Source: Viridibacterium curvum
GTDB taxonomy: Bacteria; Pseudomonadota; Gammaproteobacteria; Burkholderiales; Rhodocyclaceae
Reading direction: 5' to 3'
NCBI RefSeq assembly: GCF_039544165.1
Contig: NZ_BAABLD010000010.1
Location: 1-64,000, forward strand
DNA length: 64,000 bases
Positions 37,021-46,334 of the stretch are shown in pieces. The position numbers were made by a program, and so were the translations under genes. The notes under the pieces were generated by a model that was given only the letters and a program-made list of their open reading frames with translations, did no database searches and was not told the DNA's origin. Position 1 is the stretch's first letter; each line of letters starts with the position of its first letter.

Positions 37021-38006
37021 TGTTCCAACCTAATACGCGGATCGAGAATAACCAGGAGGATGTCGGAAATCAGGGTTCCCACAACCGTCATCATGCACAG
37101 CAGGAGCAGGAAAGCACCGGAGAGGTAGATGTCCTGAGAGAGCAGCGCCGTGTAGAGCAGCGGACCCGCGGTGGGCAGGTTCAGCACGATGGACGTGATC
37201 ACGGCGCCCGACACAAGGTGGGGCAGGATCATGCCGATCGTGGAAACGAACGGGTTCAGCGCGATACGCACGGGATACTTGACCAGAAGACGCACTTCGG
37301 TCAGACCCTTTGAACGAGCCGTCACGACGTAAGGCATGTACAGCTGGTCGATGAGGTTGGCGCGCATGATACGGATCAGGCTGGCCGTCGAGGACGTACC
37401 CAGAATAATCATGGGAATCCACAAGTGATCAAGAAGATCCTTGGCACGCGCCCACGACCACGGCGCATTCTGGTATTCCGCAGAGAAAAGGCCGGTCACA
37501 TCAAGACTCCAGTACTTGACGGACAGGTACATGAGGATCAGTGCAATCAGGAAGGGGGGCACGGCCAGACCGATAAAACCCACCATCGTGAAGACGTAAT
37601 CGCCAATCGAGTAGCGACGCACTGCAGAGTAAATGCCGATCGGCAGGGCCATGGCCCAAGTCAGGATGAGGGTCCCGATCGACAGGATCAGGGTCAGATT
37701 CATCCGCTCGCCGATAAGCTCCGACACCGGGCTATTCCATTCGAACGAATATCCGAAATCCCACTTGGTAAGGATGTTCGTGATCCAGTGGAAGTACTGA
37801 ACGATGATGGGCTGATCCAGACCGTAGCGCTGCCGCATGTCGATCTGTTCGGCCAACTCCATCACTTCGCCGGACGCGGCTTTCTGCGCAACCAGGCTGT
37901 CAACGAAGTCGCCAGGGGGCAACTGGATCAGAATGAAGACCGTCAGCGATACCAGGAACATGAACGGGATCGCCGACAGGAGACGTCGGAAGATATAGGA
38001 AAGCAC
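37017..38006 (-). CDS. Peptide-type ABC permease (OppB/YejB type)
   Basis: A 329-residue permease with the OppB N-terminus MLSYIFRRLLSAIPFMFLVS and six predicted helices, plus TARSKGLTEVRLLVKYPVRIAL as the ATPase coupling region. The start codon is GTG at 38006. It follows the binding-protein gene across an 82-base gap that contains a GC-rich hairpin (38045-38069). Confidence 0.92.
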   Translation of the reverse strand: MLSYIFRRLLSAIPFMFLVSLTVFILIQLPPGDFVDSLVAQKAASGEVMELAEQIDMRQRYGLDQPIIVQYFHWITNILTKWDFGYSFEWNSPVSELIGERMNLTLILSIGTLILTWAMALPIGIYSAVRRYSIGDYVFTMVGFIGLAVPPFLIALILMYLSVKYWSLDVTGLFSAEYQNAPWSWARAKDLLDHLWIPMIILGTSSTASLIRIMRANLIDQLYMPYVVTARSKGLTEVRLLVKYPVRIALNPFVSTIGMILPHLVSGAVITSIVLNLPTAGPLLYTALLSQDIYLSGAFLLLLCMMTVVGTLISDILLVILDPRIRLEQ

Positions 38007-38044
38007 GGTGAATCTCGCTTGAAAGACCGCTAGGGGGAAGGGAA

Positions 38045-38069
38045 CCCCGGACGCTGAGCGCGTCCGGGG
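38045..38069 (-). promoter_or_regulatory. Intercistronic hairpin after the peptide-binding protein gene
   Basis: A 10-bp GC-rich stem (38045-38054 with 38060-38069, 5-base loop) lies between the binding-protein and permease genes, with no T-run. It matches in position and type the hairpin between sbp and cysT. Confidence 0.6.
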
Positions 38070-38088
38070 GCACTACCAGTTCAGCGCA

Positions 38089-40062
38089 TTACTTGGCGCT
38101 GTAGAACCATTGCTGCAGCAGGGACGGGCCCGGAGTCGGGTAAGTCCAGCCAGACGGCATGTTTTCGTACACGTTGTTCAGACGTGCGCTGCGAATTGCC
38201 GTATCGCCTGCGGGGCGGACGGTACCGATGATTTCGAACTCGTCAGCACACTCTTGCAGGATCTGCTTGAAGAGGCTGTCAGCTTCAGCTGCGGTCTTCG
38301 CCGTTTGCCATTGCTCGTACAGCTTCAGACGCTTTTCCATGCTGGGCGACGGCTTCTCGCCTTGCTTGCCATCCGACAGCGCGTACTTCGTCCACTCGAG
38401 GCTCATGCGGGACTCTTGCGGGTGCACCGCCACGAAAGCGCGCGGATTGAAGGTTGCGTCAAGACCGCCGGGGAACACGTCGATGCTGATGTCGTAGTTG
38501 TTCTGAGCAGCGCGATCGTAGAACAGGGTGCGTTCAGAAGTCTGGATCTGCAGCTCGATACCGACCTTGGCCCATTGCTTGCGCACGAGGTCCAGCGTAT
38601 CAACCATCGTCGTCTGGGCGATCTGGGCGATGGCGCCGATAGAGACACGACCACCGTCCGGGTAGGTACGGAAGCCTTCAGCATCACGCTTGGTCAGACC
38701 CAGCTTGTCCAGCAGTTCGTTGGCACGCTTAGGATCGTGATTCAGGTATTGCTTGCCAAGCTTCTCGTTGTACCACTTGGATTGCGGCAGAGGACCCGAT
38801 TGCCACGGCGTGGCTTGACCCAGATAAACGATGTCGTTGATTTCCTTGCGGTCCATTGCAACCGAGAGGGCTTCGCGGAAATCGTGATTGCGGATAAGGG
38901 CACGCAGTTTGGCGTTCTTGGTCGAATGATTGAGCCACAGACCAGCCGCGTTCGCGTTCATGTTCGACGAGCTGAAGATCTTGTACTTGCCCTTAGCCTG
39001 GTTTTCAGCCAGAACCGGACGGTTCTGGATGCTTGCCGTGTGACGCAACTGGAAGTCGATCTGGCCGTTGATGATGGCGAGAACGATGGTTTCCGGCTCC
39101 GAGATCACCTGCAATTGCAGACGGTCGATATAAGGCAGTTGCTTGCCTGCTGCATCGACTTGCCAGAAGTACGGGTTGCGCTCAAGCACGACCTTGGTGG
39201 CGCTACCACCATAGCCTTCCTTGATCAGCCACGGATCCAGCGTGGGACGCTCGGGGTTGTTCCAACGCGCGGAGGACTCGATGTCACCACACTTAAGACG
39301 GAACAGGGTGGGCCAATCCTTGGCCTTTTCCTTGGCGAGCAGGTCGTTGATGTTGGGGTTGTACTTGGCGTGGAACTGGCCGCAGTACTTTTTCTGCCAC
39401 ATCGTCGGATGCTGGGCCACGGGGGTCGACAGCTGTTCCGGGAACGAAATGTAGGGACCGGCAAACTTGAACTTGACCGTGTAGTCATCGACCTTCGTCA
39501 CTTCAGGGCCCTTGCCCTTGATTTCGAACATCGAGGGCACAGCAGTAAAGAACTGCTTGTTCAGCACGAGATCGTTCATGTTGAACATCACGTCGTCAGC
39601 CGTGAAGGGGGTGCCGTCAGACCACTTGGTGCCCTTGCGCAGCTTGAAGGTGTACTCGGAGCCATCGGGGCTGACGGTGTAGCTTTCGGCAAGGTTAGGC
39701 GCAACGCTATTGAAGTCCGGCGCCCAGCGCACGAGACCCTGGTTGCCGACCAGACGGAGGATGGCGTTATAGTCACCGTTACCGCGCAGAGCGTTGCGCA
39801 GCATGCCGGGACCGCCAGCGCCGTTACCGTAGTTACCCACCTTGAAACTGCCGAGCTTCGGATCCATCTTCAGCACTTCGGGCGCTTCGGGCAGACGCTT
39901 GGCAACCGGGGGCAGCTTGCCGGCTTTCACCAACTCGGCCAAGGACGGTGCCTCAGAATAATTGAGCTTGGGCGCCGCTTGGGCGCTTGCAGCCATCGGC
40001 GTCGCGGCGGCGGCTGCCACCGCGACGACGAGTGCCAGCTGTCGGGATGAACTGAAACTCAT
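38089..40062 (-). CDS. Periplasmic peptide-type solute-binding protein (SBP family 5)
   Basis: A 657-residue family 5 extracellular binding protein, long for the family. The signal peptide is ALVVAVAAAAATPMAASAQA. The core signature TVSPDGSEYTFKLRKGTKWSD (about residues 150-170) is typical of peptide, nickel and opine binders. It feeds the two permeases and the fused ATPase. Two adjacent ATGs exist (40065 and 40062); AGGAGG is two or five bases away respectively, so 40062 is preferred. Confidence 0.92.
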   Translation of the reverse strand: MSFSSSRQLALVVAVAAAAATPMAASAQAAPKLNYSEAPSLAELVKAGKLPPVAKRLPEAPEVLKMDPKLGSFKVGNYGNGAGGPGMLRNALRGNGDYNAILRLVGNQGLVRWAPDFNSVAPNLAESYTVSPDGSEYTFKLRKGTKWSDGTPFTADDVMFNMNDLVLNKQFFTAVPSMFEIKGKGPEVTKVDDYTVKFKFAGPYISFPEQLSTPVAQHPTMWQKKYCGQFHAKYNPNINDLLAKEKAKDWPTLFRLKCGDIESSARWNNPERPTLDPWLIKEGYGGSATKVVLERNPYFWQVDAAGKQLPYIDRLQLQVISEPETIVLAIINGQIDFQLRHTASIQNRPVLAENQAKGKYKIFSSSNMNANAAGLWLNHSTKNAKLRALIRNHDFREALSVAMDRKEINDIVYLGQATPWQSGPLPQSKWYNEKLGKQYLNHDPKRANELLDKLGLTKRDAEGFRTYPDGGRVSIGAIAQIAQTTMVDTLDLVRKQWAKVGIELQIQTSERTLFYDRAAQNNYDISIDVFPGGLDATFNPRAFVAVHPQESRMSLEWTKYALSDGKQGEKPSPSMEKRLKLYEQWQTAKTAAEADSLFKQILQECADEFEIIGTVRPAGDTAIRSARLNNVYENMPSGWTYPTPGPSLLQQWFYSAK

Positions 40063-40065
40063 CAT

Positions 40066-40523
40066 TTCCTCCTAAAGTTGAAAAACAGGCTCGCTCGAAG
40101 CGCTATTGAAATTGCTTTTGAACCAATAAACGCAGCTCTGGTTTATAGCCCCGGGCATGCTACTACAGTCGCGGGCCGGATCATACAAGCCGGCAAAAAA
40201 GTCAGACAAGCTACGAAATCGCAACCGGGGCTTGCTAAAACACCCTCTTTGTCTGGGATTGTCGGAATGTAGAACTCACCCTCCCAATGTCATTTGCCAA
40301 GCGTCAAGCTTCGGCAAATTTCATACGAGTTTTCCCTAATTCCAGAAATTTTGCGATGTGCGGTGCACAATCGCAGTCTTCCCCCTCCGGCCTCGCTGGC
40401 TTAAAGTCACCCTGATGCTCTGCCGTTGTCTGGTCTGGAGGCGTAGCCTCTGTCGCGGCGCGCCCCTCCTGGCGTGGCGATGACCTGCTTGCTTCAGCCT
40501 TACCTGGATGCACTGGCGCCCCG
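40066..40523. other. Intergenic region between binding-protein gene and HD-GYP gene
   Basis: 458 bases with lower GC than the flanks and no supportable gene. It should hold the promoter of the peptide ABC operon and that of the signalling pair. One inverted repeat, ATTTGCCAAGC against GCTTcGGCAAAT (40292-40319), is the only clear structure. I could not define -10 or -35 boxes. Confidence 0.5.
40292..40319. promoter_or_regulatory. Inverted repeat, possible operator or hairpin
   Basis: ATTTGCC plus AAGC (40292-40302) pairs with GCTT and GGCAAAT (40308-40319) around a 5-base loop with one bulged C. It sits about 205 bases upstream of the HD-GYP gene and 230 upstream of the binding-protein gene. 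Role unknown. Confidence 0.35.
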
Positions 40524-41555
40524 ATGAACATCGCCATCATTGACGATACCCCGGTCAACCTCGTGTTGATGAAAAGTCTCGTCCAGCGATTGGGGCTGCA
40601 CGAATGCATGACCTTTGAGGATCCTCTGCTGGGGCTGAGCTGGTGCCTGGACAACCCACCTGACCTGATCATCGTGGACTACATGATGCCGGGCATGAGT
40701 GGCATCGACTTCGTGCGCCGCTGCAGGCTGGAGACAGTCCTCAGCGATCAACCTGTGATCATGGTGACGGCGGCCGCTGAAAAGGAAGTCCGCTACGCCG
40801 CGCTGGAAGCCGGCGCGACCGACTTCCTGACCAAGCCAATCGACAAGAACGAGTTCAATCCTCGTATCCGCAACATGCTCAAATTGCGGGCCAGCATGGT
40901 GGCGACCAGCCGTCGGGCGGAGGAGCTCGATCAAGCTGTGCGCCAGGCAACCTCAGATTTGCTCGCACGCGAACACGAGACGGTGATGCGGCTGGCGCGT
41001 GCAGCCGAGTTCCGCGACCCTGAAACGGGCTCGCACATTGTCAGGATGGCACGCTACTCGGCCCTGCTGGCGAACAAGCTCGGGATGTCAGCCGCTGACC
41101 AGGAAATGCTGCTGCACGCCGCACCGATGCACGACGTGGGCAAGCTGGGCACGCCGGATTTCATCCTCCTGAAACAGGGCAAGCTCACGCCCGACGAGCT
41201 GATCATCATGCGCAAGCATGCCGCCATCGGCTACGAAATCCTCAAGGACTCTGCCTCTCCGGTGTTGCGCATGGCTGCGGAGATCGCCGTCTCCCACCAC
41301 GAAAAATTCGATGGCAGCGGTTACCCGCGCGGCCTCAAGGGCGATGCGATTCCTCTGGTGGGTCGTATTGTCGCTGTCGCAGACGTTTTCGATGCCCTGA
41401 CGTCACAGCGCCCCTACAAACCCGCATGGCCCAACGAACAGGCGCAAGCCTTCCTTACCAGGGGACGCGGCCAGCATTTCGATCCTCAATGCGTGGATGA
41501 ATTCCTGGGAGCCTGGGATGAAGTCCTCGCCATCCAGGCGCTGTATCAGGACTGA
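40524..41555 (+). CDS. Response regulator with HD-GYP c-di-GMP phosphodiesterase domain
   Basis: A 343-residue protein. A receiver domain (about 1-120) has acidic residues IIDD near the start and phospho-acceptor Asp in LIIVDYMMPGMSG. The HD-GYP domain (about 150-330) has HDVGK, HHEKFDGSGYPRGLKG and VADVFDALTSQRPYK. All signature residues needed for c-di-GMP hydrolysis are present. It probably receives phosphate from the hybrid kinase 6 bases downstream. This links environmental sensing to c-di-GMP, which in this genome also governs LapD. Confidence 0.93.
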   Translation: MNIAIIDDTPVNLVLMKSLVQRLGLHECMTFEDPLLGLSWCLDNPPDLIIVDYMMPGMSGIDFVRRCRLETVLSDQPVIMVTAAAEKEVRYAALEAGATDFLTKPIDKNEFNPRIRNMLKLRASMVATSRRAEELDQAVRQATSDLLAREHETVMRLARAAEFRDPETGSHIVRMARYSALLANKLGMSAADQEMLLHAAPMHDVGKLGTPDFILLKQGKLTPDELIIMRKHAAIGYEILKDSASPVLRMAAEIAVSHHEKFDGSGYPRGLKGDAIPLVGRIVAVADVFDALTSQRPYKPAWPNEQAQAFLTRGRGQHFDPQCVDEFLGAWDEVLAIQALYQD

Positions 41556-41561
41556 GCGCCG

Positions 41562-44234
41562 ATGCCGAAGTCACTGCGCACGCTGCTTCCCCAGAAACTG
41601 CAGTACCAGCTTGCCGCGCTGTTCAGCCTGCTGTTCGCAGTCTTCATCCTTGCTTACACGACCCTGACTGCGGGCGAGCAGTACGCCACACTGCGCCAGA
41701 CGCTGCAGGAACAAGCCATTTCCCTCACCCGCGGTCTGGCAATCTCTTCCGAACAAGCACTGGCCACTGGTGAAGTCTGGCAACTCAAGACCATTCTCAG
41801 CCAAGCCAGTCGCTTCCCCGGACTGGAGCAGATTGATCTAACCGATGCGCAAGGCGTTGTCCTCTCGAGCGTCCATGCTGCCGACATTTCCCCACCGCTC
41901 GCCATTGCACTCGATGTACCCTCGAGGCGCGAAGAAACCGTCATCGAGACGCAGGCTCGCGGGCAAGCAGGCGCCAACGTACAAGTGTGGACTCCGGTTG
42001 GAGACGAATCCGAACTAGGCTGGATCCACACCCGCTTCTCACTGAAAGTGGCGGAAAGCACCCGCTCGGACATGTATCTCAACAGCCTGTGGCTGGGTCT
42101 GGCCGCAAGCGTGCTGGCCACCTTCGTATTCATGCTTTTCCTGCGCCACCCGATCCGCAAGCTGCAAAGCGCATCGGACTTCGCAACGCGACTCGACAAC
42201 CTGAGTGGTGAAACCATGTTGGCGGATGCAGGTGTTGCGGATGTGGATGATCTGGTGGCCGCCCTCAACAAGGCCTCCTTGCGCCTGCAGCAGCAACAGC
42301 AAGAGTTACGACGTACCGAGGCGCACTTCCAGAGCGTCGTCGAAGGCCTCTCGGAGCTCGTGTTCGAGACGGACGCCGAGCTTCGATGGACCTATCTCAA
42401 TCGCGCCTGGCAAGACATCACGCTGTACACCGTCGAGGAAGGACTCGGTCGCCCGGTACTGGACTTCACTCCCGATGACGAAAAGCCCCGCATCGCAGAA
42501 GCCTTCAAACCACTCTACAAGGGAGAAATCAGCTTCCTGCTTGATCGCTTCCGTTATATCGCCAAAGACGGCGGCACCCGCCACCTGGAGGTTTTTGCGC
42601 GCGCGCGCCGCAACCACGACAATGTCTTTATCGGCTACAGCGGTTCCATTGTCGACATTTCGGCGCGCAAGGCCACCGAGGACGCCATGCTCGCCGCACG
42701 TGTTGCAGCGGAACATGCCAATCAGGCCAAGAGCGATTTCCTCGCCAACATGAGCCACGAAATCCGCACACCGATGAACGCCGTCATCGGCATGACCGAG
42801 CTGCTGATGGGCACACTCCTTACGCCACAACAACGTCAGTACATGGAAACGGCCAAACAGTCCGCCGATGCCCTGATGTCCATCATCGACGACGTACTGG
42901 ATTTCTCGAAGATCGAGGCGGGCCACCTTGTGCTGGAACACATCGACTTCAGCCTTCGCCGCTGCGTAGGCAACGCCGTTGAGAGCCTGCGCGAGCGCGC
43001 CGAGTCACACGGCCTGGTGCTCGAGTGCCATGTCGAAGACGACATACCGGACACGCTATGTGGGGATCCGCACAGGCTACGGCAGATCCTCCTCAACCTC
43101 ATCGCAAATGCAGTGAAGTTCACCAGCGCCGGCAAAGTACGGGTAGACGTCTCGCTTGACGCCTGTGGCGAAACCGACGTGTCTCTGTGCTTCCTCGTTG
43201 CAGACACCGGCATAGGCATTCCTGGCGACAAACTCGGCATGATCTTCGAGAGTTTCTCGCAAGCCGACACCTCAACCACGCGACGATTCGGTGGCACAGG
43301 CCTGGGGCTGGCCATCTGCAAACGACTGGCGAATGCCATGGGCAGCAACATCTGGGTAGATAGCGAACCCGGCGTTGGCAGCAATTTTTTCTTTACCGTG
43401 CGGCTGGACCTGTCAGCCGGCGATATCTCCGAACCTGCCACAGCGCGCATGTTGCGCACGCGACCGCTGCGCATCCTGCTGACCGAAGACAACACCGTCA
43501 ATCAGGCGCTCGCCACTGGCTTGCTGGAAAGACTCGGGCACCGCGTGGTGCTGGCCGGCGATGGCGCTCAGTGCCTGCAACGCCTGGCCGAAGATCGCGC
43601 CTTCGATGTGGTGCTGATGGATTTGCAAATGCCCGTCATGGGCGGTTTGGCCGCTTGCGAACGCATCCGCGAGGACGAGCGCATATTCAACCTGCCGCAC
43701 CTGCCGGTCATCGCCCTGACGGCTCACGCCATGCAAAGCGACAAGGAGCGCTGCCTCGCAATCGGCATGGATGGCTATGTATCCAAACCTGTCACGCTCA
43801 ATTCACTGTCTGCGGAATTGATCCGTGTCCTGCAACTTCAAGTCCTGGAGACCAAAGACATGACGGAGCAATCAATCGAAAACGCCAAAGGCACGCCCTT
43901 GTTCGACCGTGCCTGGATGCTTCAGCAAATCGGGGGCGATGAATCCTTGATGCGCGAAGTCATCGGCATCTTCCTCGGCGACTTCACGGATGCCAGCCAG
44001 CGTCTCGCCACGGCGGTTGCCCGCGACGACGCTGCTGCCGTGCGCGAAGCAGCACACGCCGTCAAGGGCGCCATCGGCAACTTCGGAACAGGCGTTGCTT
44101 TCGAAGCGGCCCTGGCGCTGGAAACAGCCGGCAAGAATGGCGAGAACGCGCGCTTCCCCGAATTGCACACCACACTGGTGCGCTTGCTCGGCGAATTGCG
44201 CGAGATTCTGGAACGCGAAGTGGCCTCGGCCTGA
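41562..44234 (+). CDS. Hybrid sensor histidine kinase with PAS, REC and Hpt domains
   Basis: An 890-residue membrane kinase: TM1 (about 18-38), periplasmic sensor of about 135 residues, TM2 (about 173-195), a HAMP-like linker, a PAS domain (about 248-370), HisKA with phospho-His in MSHEIRTPMNAVIGM, HATPase with GGTGLGLAICKRL, a receiver with VVLMDLQMPVMGG, and a C-terminal Hpt with AAHAVKGAIGNFG. It is a multistep phosphorelay kinase. The signal is unknown. It is co-transcribed with the HD-GYP regulator, a likely output. Confidence 0.94.
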   Translation: MPKSLRTLLPQKLQYQLAALFSLLFAVFILAYTTLTAGEQYATLRQTLQEQAISLTRGLAISSEQALATGEVWQLKTILSQASRFPGLEQIDLTDAQGVVLSSVHAADISPPLAIALDVPSRREETVIETQARGQAGANVQVWTPVGDESELGWIHTRFSLKVAESTRSDMYLNSLWLGLAASVLATFVFMLFLRHPIRKLQSASDFATRLDNLSGETMLADAGVADVDDLVAALNKASLRLQQQQQELRRTEAHFQSVVEGLSELVFETDAELRWTYLNRAWQDITLYTVEEGLGRPVLDFTPDDEKPRIAEAFKPLYKGEISFLLDRFRYIAKDGGTRHLEVFARARRNHDNVFIGYSGSIVDISARKATEDAMLAARVAAEHANQAKSDFLANMSHEIRTPMNAVIGMTELLMGTLLTPQQRQYMETAKQSADALMSIIDDVLDFSKIEAGHLVLEHIDFSLRRCVGNAVESLRERAESHGLVLECHVEDDIPDTLCGDPHRLRQILLNLIANAVKFTSAGKVRVDVSLDACGETDVSLCFLVADTGIGIPGDKLGMIFESFSQADTSTTRRFGGTGLGLAICKRLANAMGSNIWVDSEPGVGSNFFFTVRLDLSAGDISEPATARMLRTRPLRILLTEDNTVNQALATGLLERLGHRVVLAGDGAQCLQRLAEDRAFDVVLMDLQMPVMGGLAACERIREDERIFNLPHLPVIALTAHAMQSDKERCLAIGMDGYVSKPVTLNSLSAELIRVLQLQVLETKDMTEQSIENAKGTPLFDRAWMLQQIGGDESLMREVIGIFLGDFTDASQRLATAVARDDAAAVREAAHAVKGAIGNFGTGVAFEAALALETAGKNGENARFPELHTTLVRLLGELREILEREVASA

Positions 44235-44283
44235 CTGCAAGCCCCCGACTATCCGGGAGCGTGAGAGAGCGGACGGGGTTACC

Positions 44284-44985
44284 TCAGCTCTCCACCATCT
44301 TCTGGATCTGTTCGCTCGCCATGTGGCGGACATCCCGCCCTTCCACCAGATAGACCACGTGCTGCGACACGTTTTTGGCGTGATCGCCGATGCGCTCCAG
44401 TGATTTGGCTGCGAACAGGATATCGATACTGCGCGAAATCGTGCGCGGGTCTTCCATCATGTAGGTAATCAGCTGGCGCATGACAGACTTGAACTCAGCG
44501 TCCACGTCCTTGTCCTGGCTCACCACTTCGGCTGCGGCGGAGATATCCAGGCGCGCCATCGAGTCGAGCGCCTTGCGCAGCAACTCGACCGCCAGATTAC
44601 CCAGGTGCTGGAGCTGCACGCGCGGGGTGATTGCCACAGCGTCAGGCGTCTGGATCGTACGCGCCACCTTGGCAATCTTCTTGGCTTCATCGCCCACGCG
44701 CTCAAGGTCGGTCACGACCTTGGATACTGCCAACACAGAGCGCAAGTCGCTTGCCGCCGGCTGACGCTTGGCGATGATCTGGGTACATGCTTCGTCGAGT
44801 TCGAGTTCGAGCTCGTTGACGCGCTTGTCGTTCTCGATGACCCGCTCAATGACAGCCATGTCGCCATACAGAAAACCTTCCAGCGCCTTGACGACCTGGA
44901 GCTCGACGTAGCCGCCCATCTGAAGGACGCGCGTGCGGATGCCCTCAAGTTCAACGTCGTATTGATGCACGGTGTGTTCGGTCAT
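44284..44985 (-). CDS. phoU: PhoU, phosphate signalling regulator
   Basis: A 233-residue PhoU with two three-helix repeats and the metal-binding motifs EKDxxVNxLE-like (ENDKRVNELELELD) and ERIGDHAKNVSQHV. It represses the phosphate regulon through PhoR and modulates the Pst transporter. AGGAG eight bases before the ATG at 44985 sets the start; the longer frame to 45045 is not supported. No pst genes flank it here. A Pho box-like array lies upstream. Confidence 0.94.
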   Translation of the reverse strand: MTEHTVHQYDVELEGIRTRVLQMGGYVELQVVKALEGFLYGDMAVIERVIENDKRVNELELELDEACTQIIAKRQPAASDLRSVLAVSKVVTDLERVGDEAKKIAKVARTIQTPDAVAITPRVQLQHLGNLAVELLRKALDSMARLDISAAAEVVSQDKDVDAEFKSVMRQLITYMMEDPRTISRSIDILFAAKSLERIGDHAKNVSQHVVYLVEGRDVRHMASEQIQKMVES

Positions 44986-45093
44986 TCGCACAGCTCCTAG
45001 AAATGTCCGGCAGCTCGCCGGCGTCAGCAATACTTTCCATCGCATGTGGCAGCCGGTTCAGCCACAGGAACGGTCAGCTCACTCACACGCAGG

Positions 45094-45122
45094 CCGACAA
45101 GTTTGCGTCAGCTTCATGACAG
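45094..45122 (-). promoter_or_regulatory. Pho box-like direct repeat array upstream of phoU
   Basis: Read on the minus strand, CTGTCAT, CTGACGC and TTGTCGG start at 45122, 45111 and 45100, an exact 11-base period like PhoB-binding direct repeats. It lies about 110 bases upstream of phoU. The first repeat is canonical and the others are degraded. Confidence 0.5.
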
Positions 45123-45129
45123 TAATGTT

Positions 45130-45792
45130 TCATTCACCCACGATCGTGCGCACACCGCCCGCCTCGCCCAGCAGCAGCACATCTGCCTTGCGCCGCGCGA
45201 ACAGGCCGTTGGTTACCACGCCAACGATGTGGTTGATCTCGGTTTCCAGCTCCACCGGGTCACGTATTTCCAGACCGGCAACGTCGATGATGCAGTTGCC
45301 GTTGTCCGTCACGACGCCAGCCCGAAGCTTCGGCTGACCGCCAAGCGCAGCAAGCGCGCGCATCACCTGCGCTGAAGCCATGGGGATGACCTCGACCGGG
45401 AGCGGAAAACGGCCGAGATAGCCGACCAGCTTGCTCGCGTCGCAGATACAGACGAAACGGCGGGCAACGGCCGCCACGATCTTCTCGCGCGTCAACGCCG
45501 CACCACCGCCCTTGATCATGCACATCTGCCCGTCGATTTCATCGGCGCCATCGACGTAGACCGGCAGTTCGGTGATCTCGTTGAGATCGAACAGCGGAAT
45601 GCCATGCGAACGCAGACGCGCTGCACTAGCCTCCGAACTGGCCACCGCGCCCGTGATGCGGTCCTTCATCGAGGCCAAACCGTCGATGAAGAAGTTCGCC
45701 GTCGAGCCTGTGCCGACACCGATGATCTTGCCTTCCGGCACATAGGCCAGCGCTGACATTGCAACACTACGTTTCAACTCATCCTGATTCAT
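45130..45792 (-). CDS. rpiA: Ribose-5-phosphate isomerase A
   Basis: A 220-residue RpiA with the motifs VGVGTGSTANFFID-like (IGVGTGSTANFFIDGL), DGADEID and KGGGAALTREKIVA, which form the active site. It interconverts ribose 5-phosphate and ribulose 5-phosphate in the cytoplasm. Length is standard. It is divergent from the YidB-like gene. Confidence 0.96.
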   Translation of the reverse strand: MNQDELKRSVAMSALAYVPEGKIIGVGTGSTANFFIDGLASMKDRITGAVASSEASAARLRSHGIPLFDLNEITELPVYVDGADEIDGQMCMIKGGGAALTREKIVAAVARRFVCICDASKLVGYLGRFPLPVEVIPMASAQVMRALAALGGQPKLRAGVVTDNGNCIIDVAGLEIRDPVELETEINHIVGVVTNGLFARRKADVLLLGEAGGVRTIVGE

Positions 45793-45897
45793 GAACTTTC
45801 AACCCGACTGTGCCAAGCTGCGATTGTAGTAGATCGTCCCTGTCCGCATGCCGCCTGGCGCGCCTCGGCGGACACAAAACACCCTTGGAGAGAAATG

Positions 45898-46317
45898 ATG
45901 AGTCTTTTCGGAGATCTGGCCGGCCAAGTGCTCGGCAACGCACTGGGCAGCAACACGCAAGGCGGCAATCCCCTGCTGCAGATTGCGACCACTCTGCTGC
46001 AACAGCACGGCGGGCTGGAAGGTCTGCTCAGGCAGTTCCAGTCCTCAGGGCTGGGCGAACAGGCTGCCTCATGGGTCGGCACCGGCCCGAACAAGAGCAT
46101 TGACGCAGGCCAACTGAGCGCGGCGCTCGGCAACGGCACGCTGGACGCCCTGGCTGGCAAGTTCGGTCTATCCGGCTCGCAAGTCTCCGGTGGCCTCGCC
46201 GACTTGCTACCTCAACTCATCGACAGGGCTACACCCGGCGGCACCACGCAGGGTGCTGACGACATGCTGCAACAGGGCTTTTCAGTGTTGGAAGGCCTGC
46301 TACGCAAGCCTGCCTGA
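45898..46317 (+). CDS. YidB-like DUF937 protein
   Basis: A 139-residue protein of the YidB/DUF937 type: repeated glycine- and leucine-rich helices, starting SLFGDLAGQVLGNALG, then QLSAALGNGTLDALAGKFGLS in the middle. The function is unknown. There is no signal peptide. GGAG lies seven bases before the ATG at 45898; the ATG three bases earlier is possible. It converges on the pectate lyase gene with an 17-base gap. Confidence 0.8.
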   Translation: MSLFGDLAGQVLGNALGSNTQGGNPLLQIATTLLQQHGGLEGLLRQFQSSGLGEQAASWVGTGPNKSIDAGQLSAALGNGTLDALAGKFGLSGSQVSGGLADLLPQLIDRATPGGTTQGADDMLQQGFSVLEGLLRKPA

Positions 46318-46334
46318 GCCACCTGCACCCGCGT

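Noticed and set aside
38110..40050. 646-codon plus frame opposite the peptide-binding protein gene
   Set aside because: Antisense shadow of a clear family 5 binding protein.
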